A DNA stretch of 64,000 bases from Streptomyces huiliensis (lineage in GTDB: Bacteria; Actinomycetota; Actinomycetes; Streptomycetales; Streptomycetaceae): NCBI RefSeq assembly GCF_020037025.1, contig NZ_JAIQLH010000031.1:34012-98011 (forward strand), written 5' to 3'. The notes beneath the pieces were generated by a model. The model did not search any database and was not told the DNA's origin. It saw only the letters and a list, made by a program, of their open reading frames with translations. Position numbers and translations under genes: made by a program. Of the stretch, positions 8,746 through 18,600 are shown piece after piece. Positions within the stretch are counted from its first letter, which is position 1, and each line of letters opens with the position of its first letter.

Positions 8746-9300
8746 TCACAACGGGCCGAGGACCTGCGCCATCTGTTGGCCCAGGTCGGCGATCACCTCG
8801 AAGGTGGCCTTCTCCGGGGCCTGTACGACGTAGTAGGCGAAGACGGCGACGCCGAGGGGCAGGTACCACCAGGAGTAGACGTCCGTCCGGTGAGGCAGCA
8901 CCATGCGAAGGATCCTGAACACCAACGCTGCCAGAGCCATGGTCCCGAGCGTGTAGAGGGTGGACCACCACAGGGACGGGCCGGGGTCGGCGGTCCAGGT
9001 GGCCCGCACACTGGCCCCGGAGATCGCGAGCGGGATGATCGGGGCCAAGGGCAGTAAGGCGAGGGCGAAGAGATCGCCAAGCCCATTGAGGAAGTAGACG
9101 TCCGCTGGCTCGTAGTACCAGCCCCCTTCGTCGTCATCCTCGTCTTCGTCGTCAACCTCGTCGTCGGCCAGTACGAACTCTGCGCCGTGATAGTGGTACT
9201 CGGTGATGTGCTGGTCGCCGCCCGCCTGGTAGACGCGGCCTTCATCCTCGGCGCTCGCGTTCATCTGCCAGGACGCATCGTTGTCATATGGGTCGGTCAT
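8746..9300 (-). CDS. Membrane protein with N-terminal amyloid-signalling-like motif
   Basis: This 184-residue protein opens with a polar segment. Residues 21-32 read GRVYQAGGDQHI and are followed by a His/Tyr-rich tail. This resembles the bacterial amyloid signalling (BASS-type) motifs that link NLR-like receptors to effectors. An acidic linker follows (~45-60, mostly D/E), then about three hydrophobic helices (~70-99, 110-134, 144-161) and a short C-terminus. The upstream gene ends in the closely related GRVYQAGGNQFI, and its stop overlaps this ATG (ATGA). A membrane-acting effector recruited by amyloid templating is a plausible but unproven role. No enzymatic motif is seen. Confidence 0.65.
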   Translation of the reverse strand: MTDPYDNDASWQMNASAEDEGRVYQAGGDQHITEYHYHGAEFVLADDEVDDEDEDDDEGGWYYEPADVYFLNGLGDLFALALLPLAPIIPLAISGASVRATWTADPGPSLWWSTLYTLGTMALAALVFRILRMVLPHRTDVYSWWYLPLGVAVFAYYVVQAPEKATFEVIADLGQQMAQVLGPL

Positions 9301-9467
9301 TGTTCGTGGATGAACTGATTGCCGCCTGCCTGGTAGACGCGCCCGTTGTCGTGGACTTCGGCACGGAAGCTGATGGGTGGACGGGACGTATCGGCCGGCG
9401 CCAGCCGTGCCAGCAGTTCCTCGAACTCGGCGGCTGCGGTGCGGTCATCCAGGAAGAGCGTCAGCAT
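9297..9467 (-). CDS. 56-aa protein ending in the matching amyloid-like motif
   Basis: This very short gene encodes 56 residues: an acidic amphipathic helix (FLDDRTAAAEFEELLARL) and then a linker. Its C-terminal 15 residues are GRVYQAGGNQFIHEQ, nearly identical to the N-terminal motif of the next protein. Its TGA overlaps the ATG of that membrane protein by the ATGA arrangement, implying translational coupling. A GGGGCGG ribosome binding site lies between the stop of the upstream 77-aa gene and this start. A motif at the C-terminus of one protein and the N-terminus of its neighbour is the layout described for bacterial amyloid-signalling effector/receptor pairs. Confidence 0.65.
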   Translation of the reverse strand: MLTLFLDDRTAAAEFEELLARLAPADTSRPPISFRAEVHDNGRVYQAGGNQFIHEQ

Positions 9468-9473
9468 CCGCCC

Positions 9474-9707
9474 CTACCACACCGACTGCAGGGCATCGCG
9501 GACCTGCTGCCTCTCGCCTTCCGGGACGGCGAGCAGCGTCTGGCGGGTCGCGTCGGGATCCCGCTCGACAGCATCCGTGGTCTCCGGTTGGAAGCGACGC
9601 CACAGGGCGACAACGCCCGTACGGAACGCGCTCCATCCATCGGCCGCCATGGCCGAGACCAGAGCCGCACCACCGGCACTGGCCAAGGTGATGAGTGTTG
9701 GATCCAC
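9474..9707 (-). CDS. 77-aa hypothetical protein, first gene of the amyloid-motif operon
   Basis: Begins at a GTG preceded by a strong GGAAGGAGGG ribosome binding site; the upstream in-frame ATG lacks one. Residues ~3-20 form a small-residue hydrophobic helix (DPTLITLASAGGAALVSA), followed by WSAFRTGVVALWRRF and a charged helix. Short proteins or N-terminal segments of this style are frequent in actinobacterial conflict operons, but I cannot assign a named domain. It ends only 6 bases before the 56-aa gene, so all three genes form one transcript. Confidence 0.6.
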   Translation of the reverse strand: MDPTLITLASAGGAALVSAMAADGWSAFRTGVVALWRRFQPETTDAVERDPDATRQTLLAVPEGERQQVRDALQSVW

Positions 9708-9950
9708 GGTGCCCTCCTTCCCGCTGATGTCCAAGCGTTCAGCTGCCAGTGAAGCATCACCTCCGTGCAGCAGCTCGGAACTTCATTGAGGCGATGGATA
9801 GGTGGCCGGTTCACACCTGTCCACGTGAGGCGATTTGTCCGCCCGCGCTATTCGATACGCGACTGCCGTCCCCTCTCGCCGCATCGCAGGCCGAGTACGC
9901 CGCGCAGCGGCCATGGGTCGCGCTTCGTGCTCGCCGCCGGTACCGGTGTC

Positions 9951-11075
9951 TCACACGAGCGCGATGGGCGGGACGTGCTGGGCGCGGAATTCGGCGAGGG
10001 TCTGCTCCACGCCGCCGATGGTCAGATGCCAGAAGTCCCAGCCGTTGATCTTGTTGCTTCCGGTGGCGACTCGGGCAGCGGTGGTCGGGGTGCGCCAGAG
10101 GCGGCCCGAGACGTCGATGTGGCCCTCGTGGTTCAAGACTGCCTGATGGACCTTCTTCTCGTGCCGGCCGGTGAGGGTGATGCCGGCCTTGAGGTCGTCC
10201 GGGTCCAGATGTTGCAGCAGGTCGTGCAGGTCGACTCGGGAGCGTGCCGGGTCGGTGGTGGGTGCGGCGGCGGGCGTCGTTGCGGCCGTGGCGGGCGCGG
10301 CGGCCGGCTGGGCGACGGCACGGTGCAGGGCCAGAGCCATGGCGGCTGCCGCACTGTAGGGCGCCTCGGGTCCCACCTTGTCGTCGACCAGCTGCTGGAT
10401 GTCGGTCAGGTCCCCGTGGCGGGCGAGTACGGTGACCTCCCGTATGAGGCGGGCGCGGAGCGGGACGAGGTGGGAGTCGTTGAGCGCCAGGATCCGTATG
10501 GTTTCGTCGGCGCGGCACAGGCCACGGTTGGTTTCGGCCGGCGAGTAGGGAGTGTTGCTGCGCCGGGCGTAGCCGCCGGAGTCGAAGCCGAGCAGGTCGG
10601 GGTCGCTGCGGTGGGCCGGGTCCAGGAGCAGCGGCTGTTCGCGGTTCAGGTCGTCGACTGACGTGCGGGCGCGGGTTCCGCCTATGAGCGGGAACTGGCT
10701 GCCCTTGGCTCGGCCTTCCCGGACACCGTTGTAGCGGGCTCCGCCGCTGTTACAGTGCTTGCAGGCGATGCGGTAGTTCGACACGTCGTAGGCCAGCCAC
10801 CAGTATCCCGGGTGGCCGGGCACCTCGAGTACTTCGGATTTCGGCCGGAAGTGGTCGACGGTGATGTCCGCGCGCACGATGAGGGTCTCGCAGTACCAGC
10901 ACTTGACGCCGACGAGACCGAGGAGCAGGTCGCGTACGGCGTCCTCGGCCCAGTGCGAATTGAATTCACGCTCGGTGCCAGCAGCGACGGCGGCCCTGAC
11001 CGCGTCGAGGGTGCGTTTGGCCTTGGCTGCCCAGGCCGGCGGGGCGGTGAGCCCTTGCATGTTGACGTGTCTCAT
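9951..11075 (-). CDS. HNH endonuclease, Septu PtuB-like, with C-terminal RAMA-like domain
   Basis: Residues ~55-110 form a Cys4 HNH nuclease: C59-x2-C62, the DH pair at D74-H75 followed by FRPKS, then C105-x2-C108-N. This is the arrangement of PtuB-like and retron-associated HNH proteins. A helical middle and an Ala/Pro-rich linker follow. The last ~75 residues (TLTGRHEKKVHQAVLN, an aromatic GRLW strand, NGWDFWHL) resemble the RAMA domain of restriction enzymes and adenine methylases, which is thought to read modified DNA. The gene starts five bases after the ATPase stop, so the two are coupled. The predicted role is DNA cleavage licensed by the ATPase; the RAMA assignment is by motif only. 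Confidence 0.75.
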   Translation of the reverse strand: MRHVNMQGLTAPPAWAAKAKRTLDAVRAAVAAGTEREFNSHWAEDAVRDLLLGLVGVKCWYCETLIVRADITVDHFRPKSEVLEVPGHPGYWWLAYDVSNYRIACKHCNSGGARYNGVREGRAKGSQFPLIGGTRARTSVDDLNREQPLLLDPAHRSDPDLLGFDSGGYARRSNTPYSPAETNRGLCRADETIRILALNDSHLVPLRARLIREVTVLARHGDLTDIQQLVDDKVGPEAPYSAAAAMALALHRAVAQPAAAPATAATTPAAAPTTDPARSRVDLHDLLQHLDPDDLKAGITLTGRHEKKVHQAVLNHEGHIDVSGRLWRTPTTAARVATGSNKINGWDFWHLTIGGVEQTLAEFRAQHVPPIALV

Positions 11076-11080
11076 CGGCG

Positions 11081-12721
11081 TCAGATCACCGACGAGAAGC
11101 GCTCGTGGAACAGCTCGGCGACCAGGGCCTGCAGTCGTTCGGGCGAGGGCGGGTTGGGGCCGTGGGCGGCCTCGAGGAGCGCGAGGCGTCTGCGGTGGAG
11201 CTCGGCGAGGAAAGCCGCCACGAGCGGATCACGGTCGGAGTTGGGAAAGTCCATGGTCTCCAGCTGGGCGGTGACGTCGCGCAGTGCAGCCTGTTTGACC
11301 GGGTCGCCGGTCGCCTCGGGGAGCAGCGCGTACTGGCGGTCGATCAGTTCCTGGGTGTGCTCGTCAAGCTGGGTGGGCAGGTCGAACAAGTCGGTGGTCA
11401 GCAGGCCGCCGGCACCTTGTCCGCGCGGGTTGGCCCGCGGTATCACCGCGGTGGCCTGGCCCTCCACGTCGGTGGTGACGACGCGGATCTGCGCGCGGGT
11501 CATGTTGGATACCAGGAGCGGTTCGTGGGTGGCGGTGAGGAACTGCGAGTGCTGATGCGGTCCCAACACGTTGCGTACGGAGGAGTACCAGCGCCGACTC
11601 CACTCGGGGTGGAAGTGGGAGTCGGGCTCGTCCAGCAGGAACAGCGACTCATGTGCCCGCTGGAGCCTCAGCAGGCCCAAGGTGGTGAGGAGTTGCTGCT
11701 CCCCCGAGCTCAGGTCGTTCAAGCCAACGGTGAGCGCGCCGGGTTTGTCCAGGCGGACGTCGACGGTGAGGTAGCCGGCATCCAGCAAGGTGGCGAGCAG
11801 GCCGAACATCGACAGGTCGCTGTCGAAGAGGTTACGGAAGGCGCGAACATCTTCTGCAGTGCCCAGGACGATCTGGAACCCGTCGGCGGGGCTGCCGGCT
11901 CCGTCCACCGGGTCGGCATCGGGAATGAGACCGAACCGCCCCGATTCGGCGGCGGCCGCGAACAGGGTGCGGGCGGGCCCGCCCAGGCCCCAGTACGGGA
12001 GGGCGGACAGGTGCGGGGCGCGTGCGGCGCGTGGCGCGCGGATCCGCAGGACCGCAGAGGCCACACGCTGGAGGTAGGAGTGGCGGCGCAGATAGGTGCC
12101 GAACGAGTCGGACCAGTGGGTGGTCTGCGCGAGGAGCAGCAGCGACAGGTGCGCGGGCGTACACAGGAACACCGGCGTGTACAGAGGGCAGTTGATGGGC
12201 AGGGTCAGCTGCTCGGTCCACAGCTCGCCTTCGTTCGGGGCGTGATGTGCGCGCCACTGGTCGAAGTCCGTCATCCACTGCCGGCGCCATTGGCCGATGC
12301 GGCGGGCGGCGAAGCGGCGGTGCTGGTCGAACTCGCTGGTCCAGGGAGCCTGGGCGTGCGCCTGGTAGCCGAAGACGTGATCGGGCAGATGCTGCGCCCA
12401 CACTGCGCGGGCCACGCGTATCGGCCGACCCACGGAGGTGTCCACGGATAGCTCGGGTGAGGTATCGGGGGAGGTCTGAACGACCCGGACCGTCCTGTCG
12501 TGGACCTCGTAGTCAAGTTCGAAGGCGAAGGCCGCACGGCGGCCCGGCCGGTGCAGGGCGCCGAAGATCTCGGCGAGCGCGTGCAGGGCTCGGGACTTGC
12601 CGCCGCCGTTGGGGCCGATCAGGGTGGCAATGGCATGGCCGCCATCGAGGGCGTCAGTGAGGTCCAGCTCGAAGTGACGCAGGCCCCGGTAGGAGGGAAG
12701 TCTCAGTCGCAGCAGCCGCAC
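11081..12721 (-). CDS. AAA/ABC-type ATPase, Septu PtuA-like
   Basis: This 546-residue ATPase has Walker A LIGPNGGGKS (36-43), an ABC-like signature LSSGEQQLL near 336, Walker B LFLLDEPDSHFHPEW near 360, and the switch His in TATHEP. This is the layout of PtuA, RecF-like and retron-associated ATPases. The GTG start at 12721 is preferred: it has GGGGGGAT just upstream and lies 34 bases after hsdM, whereas longer versions would overlap hsdM out of frame. It pairs with the downstream HNH gene as a Septu-like unit and is transcribed with the type I modification and restriction genes. Confidence 0.8.
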   Translation of the reverse strand: MRLLRLRLPSYRGLRHFELDLTDALDGGHAIATLIGPNGGGKSRALHALAEIFGALHRPGRRAAFAFELDYEVHDRTVRVVQTSPDTSPELSVDTSVGRPIRVARAVWAQHLPDHVFGYQAHAQAPWTSEFDQHRRFAARRIGQWRRQWMTDFDQWRAHHAPNEGELWTEQLTLPINCPLYTPVFLCTPAHLSLLLLAQTTHWSDSFGTYLRRHSYLQRVASAVLRIRAPRAARAPHLSALPYWGLGGPARTLFAAAAESGRFGLIPDADPVDGAGSPADGFQIVLGTAEDVRAFRNLFDSDLSMFGLLATLLDAGYLTVDVRLDKPGALTVGLNDLSSGEQQLLTTLGLLRLQRAHESLFLLDEPDSHFHPEWSRRWYSSVRNVLGPHQHSQFLTATHEPLLVSNMTRAQIRVVTTDVEGQATAVIPRANPRGQGAGGLLTTDLFDLPTQLDEHTQELIDRQYALLPEATGDPVKQAALRDVTAQLETMDFPNSDRDPLVAAFLAELHRRRLALLEAAHGPNPPSPERLQALVAELFHERFSSVI

Positions 12722-12755
12722 GGCATCCCCCCGGTCAAGGTGCTCCTGGTCGCCG

Positions 12756-14255
12756 TCACCGCTCCGCCTCACGATCCGGGCCGTCCGCGTGCACACCGTA
12801 GGGGCGCAGTGTTTCAGCCAAGGAGGCGAATTCGGTGAGGGCGGCGCCCAGTTCAGCGGTAATCTCCTGGGCCATGCGGTGCAGGTCGGCCTCGGGCTCT
12901 TGCAGTGCGAAGGGCCCGGGCGGGGGTTCGGCGACCTGAAGGTCCAGGTTGGCGCCGGGCCGGGCGAGCAGGTCCTGGACGGCGAAGGATCGGAAGAGGG
13001 GGGTCTCGACTCGTTCACTGCGGGGTCGGCCGGGCCGGTAGGCGGACACGAAGTCGCTGTAGTCGGGACCGGCTGGTGTCGTGGGCTTGGCCGTCGACGT
13101 GTGCAGGGAGCGCAGGTCGTACACCCACAACCGTGTCGTGGACGGGCTGCCGTCGGGGCGCGGTTCGGGCTTGTCGAAGAACAGGACGCTGGCCTTGAGA
13201 CCGCCGGCGTAGAAGATGCCCATGGGAAGCCGCAGCAGGGTGTGGACGTCGCACGCGGACAGCAGGCGCTGCCGGATCAGCTCACCCGGCCCGCCTTCGA
13301 ACAGCACACTGTCGGGTACCACGACAGCGGCGCGGCCGTCGGTCTCCAGCAGGCTGTGGATGTGCTGGAGGAAGTTGAGCTGCCGGCTGGTGGTGAGGGT
13401 CCAGAAGTCCTCCCGGTAGGGCTCCTCGCTGGTGGAGCGGCGCCCGAACGGAGGGTTGGTGAGCACCAGCGTCGCCCGCCGCACCGGTGGGCGGGCCAGC
13501 GCGTCCCCGACGGTGATGCACGGGTGGGTCTCGTCGGCCCGGGTGACGCCGTGCAGGACGAGGTTCGTCGTGGCCAGCCGCGCGGTGGCGTCGACGAGTT
13601 CGGTGCCGAAGAAGGTGCCCTGGTCGAGCCGCTTACGCTGAGCCGCGGTGACACCTGAAGGAAAGTGGTCGACCAGGTAGTCGAAGGCTTTGATCAGGAA
13701 ACCACCGGTGCCGCAGGCCGGGTCGGAGACCGTGTCATCGATGCCGGGCTGCATGCACTGCACGATCGCCTCGATCAGCGGCCGGGGCGTGAAGTACTGG
13801 CCGGCGCCGGTCTTCGTGTCCGTGCTCATGCGGGCCAGCAGCGCCTCGAAGACAGCGCCGATGTCGGCTGAGGACCACTGGTAGCGGTCCACCACGTCGA
13901 CGATCAAGCGGTGTAGGAGGGCAGGGTCCGGGATGCGGTTTTGTGCCCGCCGGAAGAGCAGCCCGAGCGTTCCGGGCCGGGCGGCGAGCTGGTCCAGGAT
14001 CTGCTCGTACGCCGGGATGAGGGAGTCGCGCTCGGTCGAGGTGAGCTGCTCCCATGCGTCGAAGCCGAGGGTGTCGCGCCCGTTGAGGGGGCGTTGGCGT
14101 TGTTCATAGGCGCGTTTGAGGACGATCAGGCTGGAGAGCTGCTCGATGAGCTCCAGGCCCGAGGTGCCGTTGTCGCGCAGCACGTTGGCGTAGTTCCACA
14201 GCCGGTCCACCAGGGCCTGGTCGTGTTCGGGGCGGGAGGAGACGGTGGGGTTCAC
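12756..14255 (-). CDS. hsdM: Type I restriction-modification DNA methyltransferase subunit
   Basis: A 499-residue N6-adenine methyltransferase. An N-terminal helical HsdM domain leads into the catalytic core. GQYFTP precedes the SAM-binding motif DPACGTGGF (~178), and the catalytic NPPF lies near 265. Together with HsdS it would methylate a bipartite target. The start ATG overlaps the hsdS stop (ATGA), so the hsd genes are translationally coupled. All methylation motifs look intact, unlike those of the HsdR motor. Confidence 0.9.
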   Translation of the reverse strand: MNPTVSSRPEHDQALVDRLWNYANVLRDNGTSGLELIEQLSSLIVLKRAYEQRQRPLNGRDTLGFDAWEQLTSTERDSLIPAYEQILDQLAARPGTLGLLFRRAQNRIPDPALLHRLIVDVVDRYQWSSADIGAVFEALLARMSTDTKTGAGQYFTPRPLIEAIVQCMQPGIDDTVSDPACGTGGFLIKAFDYLVDHFPSGVTAAQRKRLDQGTFFGTELVDATARLATTNLVLHGVTRADETHPCITVGDALARPPVRRATLVLTNPPFGRRSTSEEPYREDFWTLTTSRQLNFLQHIHSLLETDGRAAVVVPDSVLFEGGPGELIRQRLLSACDVHTLLRLPMGIFYAGGLKASVLFFDKPEPRPDGSPSTTRLWVYDLRSLHTSTAKPTTPAGPDYSDFVSAYRPGRPRSERVETPLFRSFAVQDLLARPGANLDLQVAEPPPGPFALQEPEADLHRMAQEITAELGAALTEFASLAETLRPYGVHADGPDREAER

Positions 14256-15604
14256 AGCACAGACTCCTGTTGCCCGGACGGGGAGAGCGGAGGGGACATA
14301 TGACCAGTGAAAGCGCGTTCCAGGAGGTTACGCCGTAGCCGTCCGGCCACCTCGAGAGCGCGTTCGGCTGCAGCGCAGGCCGCGTTCAGGGCCGCGGTGT
14401 GTGACTGGACCACCGCAACCAGATGGTGCTGCTCGTCTACGGGAGCAACCGGCACTGGCATGAGCCGGATCCTGGCCAGGCTGATGGATGCCGGCCCCGC
14501 GCTCTGGGTGGCGTTGCGGTGGCACCACTGGCGGCCGAGGCCGTTGGCGTGCCAGGCCAGCAGGACGGGGTGGAGCTGATGGGTGGTGATCCGGGCACGG
14601 AAGACGTGGCTGTGGGGGACGCAGTGGGGCAGCTGGTCCTCCCAGATCCAGCCGCGGCCCAGGCTGTCGATCGATCCGCCGCCGGTCAGCAGCACATCAC
14701 CCGCCCGCAGTCGGGCTGCCTCGGCCCGTGATGGGGGCAGCCGGATCGTGCGAACGTCGTCCAGGTCGAGGCGGCCGCGCTGCACGTTGGCGACCCGAAG
14801 GCAGGAGACGTCCGTATCGGCGGGATTCCACTCCTGCGTGCCGGATGGGGTGATACCGCGGGTGACCTCGGCGACATCGTGCAGGCGGGTCCACCGCCAG
14901 CGTTCGGGCAGGTCGGGCAGTGTCCCGTCCCCTGCGCCGGCAACCCGGGGCAGGTCCGCGGGAACCCGAGCGGTATCGGTGAGAGCGCCGCGCCCTGCCC
15001 GCGCGGTCAGGGCGCGGCTAAGGACGTCGGCCTGGTCGAGGGCGCTGTGGGTGCGGATCGTGGTGGCGTCGATGCGGGTGAGGTGGTCCCCCAACAGGCC
15101 GACGATCCGGCGCTGTTCCCCCACAGGGGGCAGCGGCAGCAGGACGTCGGCCAGATCACGCTGGTTGATCCGCCAGATCGCTGCGCCGCCCTGGCGGGCG
15201 CGTGCCTCGATCTGGCGCCGCATGACGGGCGACTTCCACAGGTGTGCGAGGTAGCGCGGATCGAGGACATCGGGGCGTACGCGTACTCGGATCATGGTGT
15301 CAGGGATGGCCGTCGGGGCCGGGGGGCCGTCGACCAGCGCGCCCTCGCCGACCAGGGAGTGTGAGCCGTTGACCCGGCCGACCAGCACATCCCCGTGTTC
15401 GGCCAGCAGTATCGCGTGGCCGTTGTCACTGCGGTCGCTGCTCTTGGACTGGGTGAAGTCCACGGTGACTGCCCGCAGCGCCGGCATGCGCAGTACGGGC
15501 AATCCGCCCTCGCCGGGGCGCGGGGACCGGCCGTTGACCAGCGGTTCACTCAGCACATCGGCCAGCCGGACGATCCTCCAGCCGACAGGCACCTCATTCA
15601 TCAC
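14252..15604 (-). CDS. hsdS: Type I restriction-modification specificity subunit
   Basis: A 450-residue specificity protein with two target-recognition domains, each followed by a conserved helix (PPVGEQRRIVGLL near residue 160; PVDEQHHLVAVV near 390). This two-half architecture is usual for HsdS and implies a bipartite recognition site. Overlaps hsdR upstream and hsdM downstream by ATGA junctions. The target sequence cannot be deduced from the protein alone. Confidence 0.85.
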   Translation of the reverse strand: MMNEVPVGWRIVRLADVLSEPLVNGRSPRPGEGGLPVLRMPALRAVTVDFTQSKSSDRSDNGHAILLAEHGDVLVGRVNGSHSLVGEGALVDGPPAPTAIPDTMIRVRVRPDVLDPRYLAHLWKSPVMRRQIEARARQGGAAIWRINQRDLADVLLPLPPVGEQRRIVGLLGDHLTRIDATTIRTHSALDQADVLSRALTARAGRGALTDTARVPADLPRVAGAGDGTLPDLPERWRWTRLHDVAEVTRGITPSGTQEWNPADTDVSCLRVANVQRGRLDLDDVRTIRLPPSRAEAARLRAGDVLLTGGGSIDSLGRGWIWEDQLPHCVPHSHVFRARITTHQLHPVLLAWHANGLGRQWCHRNATQSAGPASISLARIRLMPVPVAPVDEQHHLVAVVQSHTAALNAACAAAERALEVAGRLRRNLLERAFTGHMSPPLSPSGQQESVL

Positions 15605-18600
15605 GCCAGGGCCCTGCGCAGTTCGTCCAGAAGGTCGATAGCGGCGTCGGGCCCGAAGGCGTCAAGGAAGCCGTCCGTGCCGCCGCGCGCCGAGAAGGGG
15701 ATGCTGTCGAGATACGCCGGATCGAAGCGCGTCTCGGTGGCCACCACATCCGCGATCTTCTCGATCCACCACAGCTGGGCGGAGTTAAAGGGGCCGGACC
15801 GCTCGACGAACTCGGCCAGACGCCGGCCCACCGTCTTGTCTTGGCGGTGCCCCCGGCTACCGGATGTCGTTCCCCGAGCAGGGGCCGGCCGGTCGTACAG
15901 GTCGAGCAGCACCTCTTGGAGTTGGAGGTCCTCGGTGAGCGGGTAGAGGGCCTCGCGCCGCTCGTCCTCGACGGCTCTCTTGCCTCCCGCCCGGCGCAGC
16001 GATGCCAGGTGGTCCGAGTCGACCGAGTCGAGGAGACGGGTCACCAGCTCCTGCAGAGACCGGCCCGCCAGCTTGCGGATCTCGGCGCCGTCGGCGTCAC
16101 TGAGCGTGGGGATGAGCCGGGCGAGCCGGACGGCGAGTTCGGCTGTCTCCTGCGGCGTCGCCCGGCCGTCAGTGGCTCGGTGCAGCAGGCGCTCCAAGGC
16201 GGCCCGTCCCCTCTGCCCGGATGCATCCGTCACGTTCACCAGGGGCTGGAGGTGACGCGAAGCGCCCGCCGCATCGACGACCACGAGCTGCGCCTTGGCA
16301 TCCGCTCCCGGGGTGACGGCGCGCAGCTCCGCGGACGAGATGGTCTGCGTTCCCATGGCCAGCAGCTGCTCGTAGTAGGCGGCGGAGCGCACCTCGCGCA
16401 GGATCAGCAGGCACTCCATCACCCGCATGTCACTGTTCCCAGAGATCAGATCCGTCACGACCGCGATCCGGAACTCCGGCGTCGTGCGGAACTCCCGCAG
16501 CAGGTCCGCCACATACGCGTCACGCGGCGCGATCCGTCGGCAGAAGACGTCCCCGGCGCCGAACACGTCGCGGACGCGCTCCACGACCTCGTCCGCATGC
16601 AGTCCGTCCTGCGCCAGCACCACTGTCTTGGGGACCCCGAGGAGCCCGCCGCCGTGCTGCATCCGATCGGGGAACAGGGTCGGCAGCGCGTTACGGAAAG
16701 CCGTCACCACGGTGGCCAGGCGCTCAGACGGGACAGCCCTTGCCGGGCCCTGCCCTACGGTGAAGGCCAGCTCCTCGTCCAAATCCTCGTAGCGGGCGCG
16801 GCGCGAGCTGCGGGATTGCACACCGACCGCGTCGACAGGGGTGGCAAACGCCGACTGCCGGTCGCCGTCGACCTGGATCTGGTAAACGGAGTAGTCCACG
16901 GCGACGCCGTCGGCGACGGCCTGTTCATAGCTGTAGGAGTTGACCAGGTTGCCCTTGAAGAATCCCAGCACGGTAGCGGTCGGCGTCGCGCTGAATCCGA
17001 CGACGGGAGCATCGAAGTATTCGAGAAGGGCACGCCGCTGTCCGTACAGCGCGCGGTGGCAGTCGTCGACGATGACGAGATCGAATGAGTCGGGCGGCAG
17101 CGTCTCGCAGTAGGTCACTTCCAGGGGTGTGGCATCGGGATGCGCCTGCCGTTCGGCGGTCTCGTACGCCGACACGCTCTCGGATCCGTCCTCGGCTGCT
17201 GGGGTGCCGGCGAGCATGGCGGACAGACGCTGCACCGTGGCCACGGCCACGGAAGCCGACGGGGCCAGGCCGTGCGCGGTCAGTTCCTGGACGTGGTACA
17301 CGTCATCGAGAGGGCGCCCTCCGTCCGGCATGCTGAACTGGCGCAGCTGTGCGATCAGTTGGTGCACGGCGAGCTTGCGGTCGGTCACGAACAGGATCCG
17401 GCCCGCACGCGCGTGGTGGAGCTGCCGGTAGGCGGTGAAAACCCCGGTGAAGCTCGCCCCGGAGCCAGTGGCCATCTGCACCAGGGCGCGCCGCTGACCG
17501 GCCGCGAGGGCCTGCTCGATGGCCATCACCGCCCCGCGCTGGGCAATGCGCAGCTGGTCGAACCCCTCGTCCTGCCGCTGCAGGTAGGCGGCCTGGCGGG
17601 CCCGGTAGGTCGGTGCCGCGCCGTCCGCCTCCGCTTCGCGCTGCCAGCGGGCCAGCGTGCGGGGCTGATGGATGCCGCTGACCAAGCGCGCGTGGGATTC
17701 GGCGTCATTGGCGTCGCGGAACAGCAGACGCCGACCATCGCTCACATACCGGTACGGCAGCGGCGAGCGCCACACGGGCCACGGCAGGGAGCCCGCCGGG
17801 GCCTTCGCCAGTGCGCCCGCCTGCTCCATAGCCTCGTCGAGATCGATGCCGTCCCGCTTACACTCGACGATCCCGACCACCTGTCCGCCGACCGTCAGCA
17901 GCATGTCCGCGCGGAGACCTGCGGCCAGGCGGGGCTGCACCAGGACGCAGCCCAGGGAACGGTTGAGCTGAGACTCCTCGCCAGCGGCCAGGACGTCCCA
18001 TCCCGCCTTAGCGAGCCTGCGCTGCACTTCCGCGGAAATGTCGGCTTCGCGCAGCGGTTCATAGGCGGCAGCGCGTGCGCTGGCGATCAGTTGTTCACGT
18101 TCGGCGACCGCCAGGGGCGTGGGAGTGACGCGCTGTTCGAATTCGCGGCGCAGGCGGGGCAGGTCCTCCTCCAGCGCAGCAACCCGCTGCGCCAAAGCCC
18201 GCAGATCGGATGCTGAGGCGTGGACGAAGGTCATCGGCTCCGGGTCGCCGGTCAGGGCGCGGAAGAGCCAGACGGCCAGTGCGAAGCAGCGCCCGACCAG
18301 ATGCGCCGCCACGTCCCGCTCATCATGCGCGCCGCCGTCGAGGCGGTGAAGGTCGTTGAACGCGTCCCGAACCGGCCCGGGAAGCATCCCGGCTCGAGAC
18401 AGGAGGTCCAGACGGGCCTGCTGATCGCCCGTAGGCAGGCGCACCCCGGCCTGGCGCCCGAGCTCAGCGGCAAGAACCTCACCGAACTGGCATGCCGCCA
18501 CCACTGCTTCAGCGGGAGCAGTAGCCGCGCGGGCCTCACAGGATGCGCCGTGAAGAACAAGAAGCGGTTCGTGGGGGAGCAGGAATCCGAAATTGGCTGA

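Noticed and set aside
9951..12721. Gabija, PARIS or retron identity for the ATPase-HNH pair
   Set aside because: No helicase, TOPRIM or reverse transcriptase is encoded, and the small Cys4 HNH fits Septu better.
12722..13018. Longer N-terminus for the PtuA-like ATPase
   Set aside because: It would overlap hsdM out of frame and reads as a Pro/Ser-rich shadow; a GTG with a good ribosome binding site at 12721 fits better.
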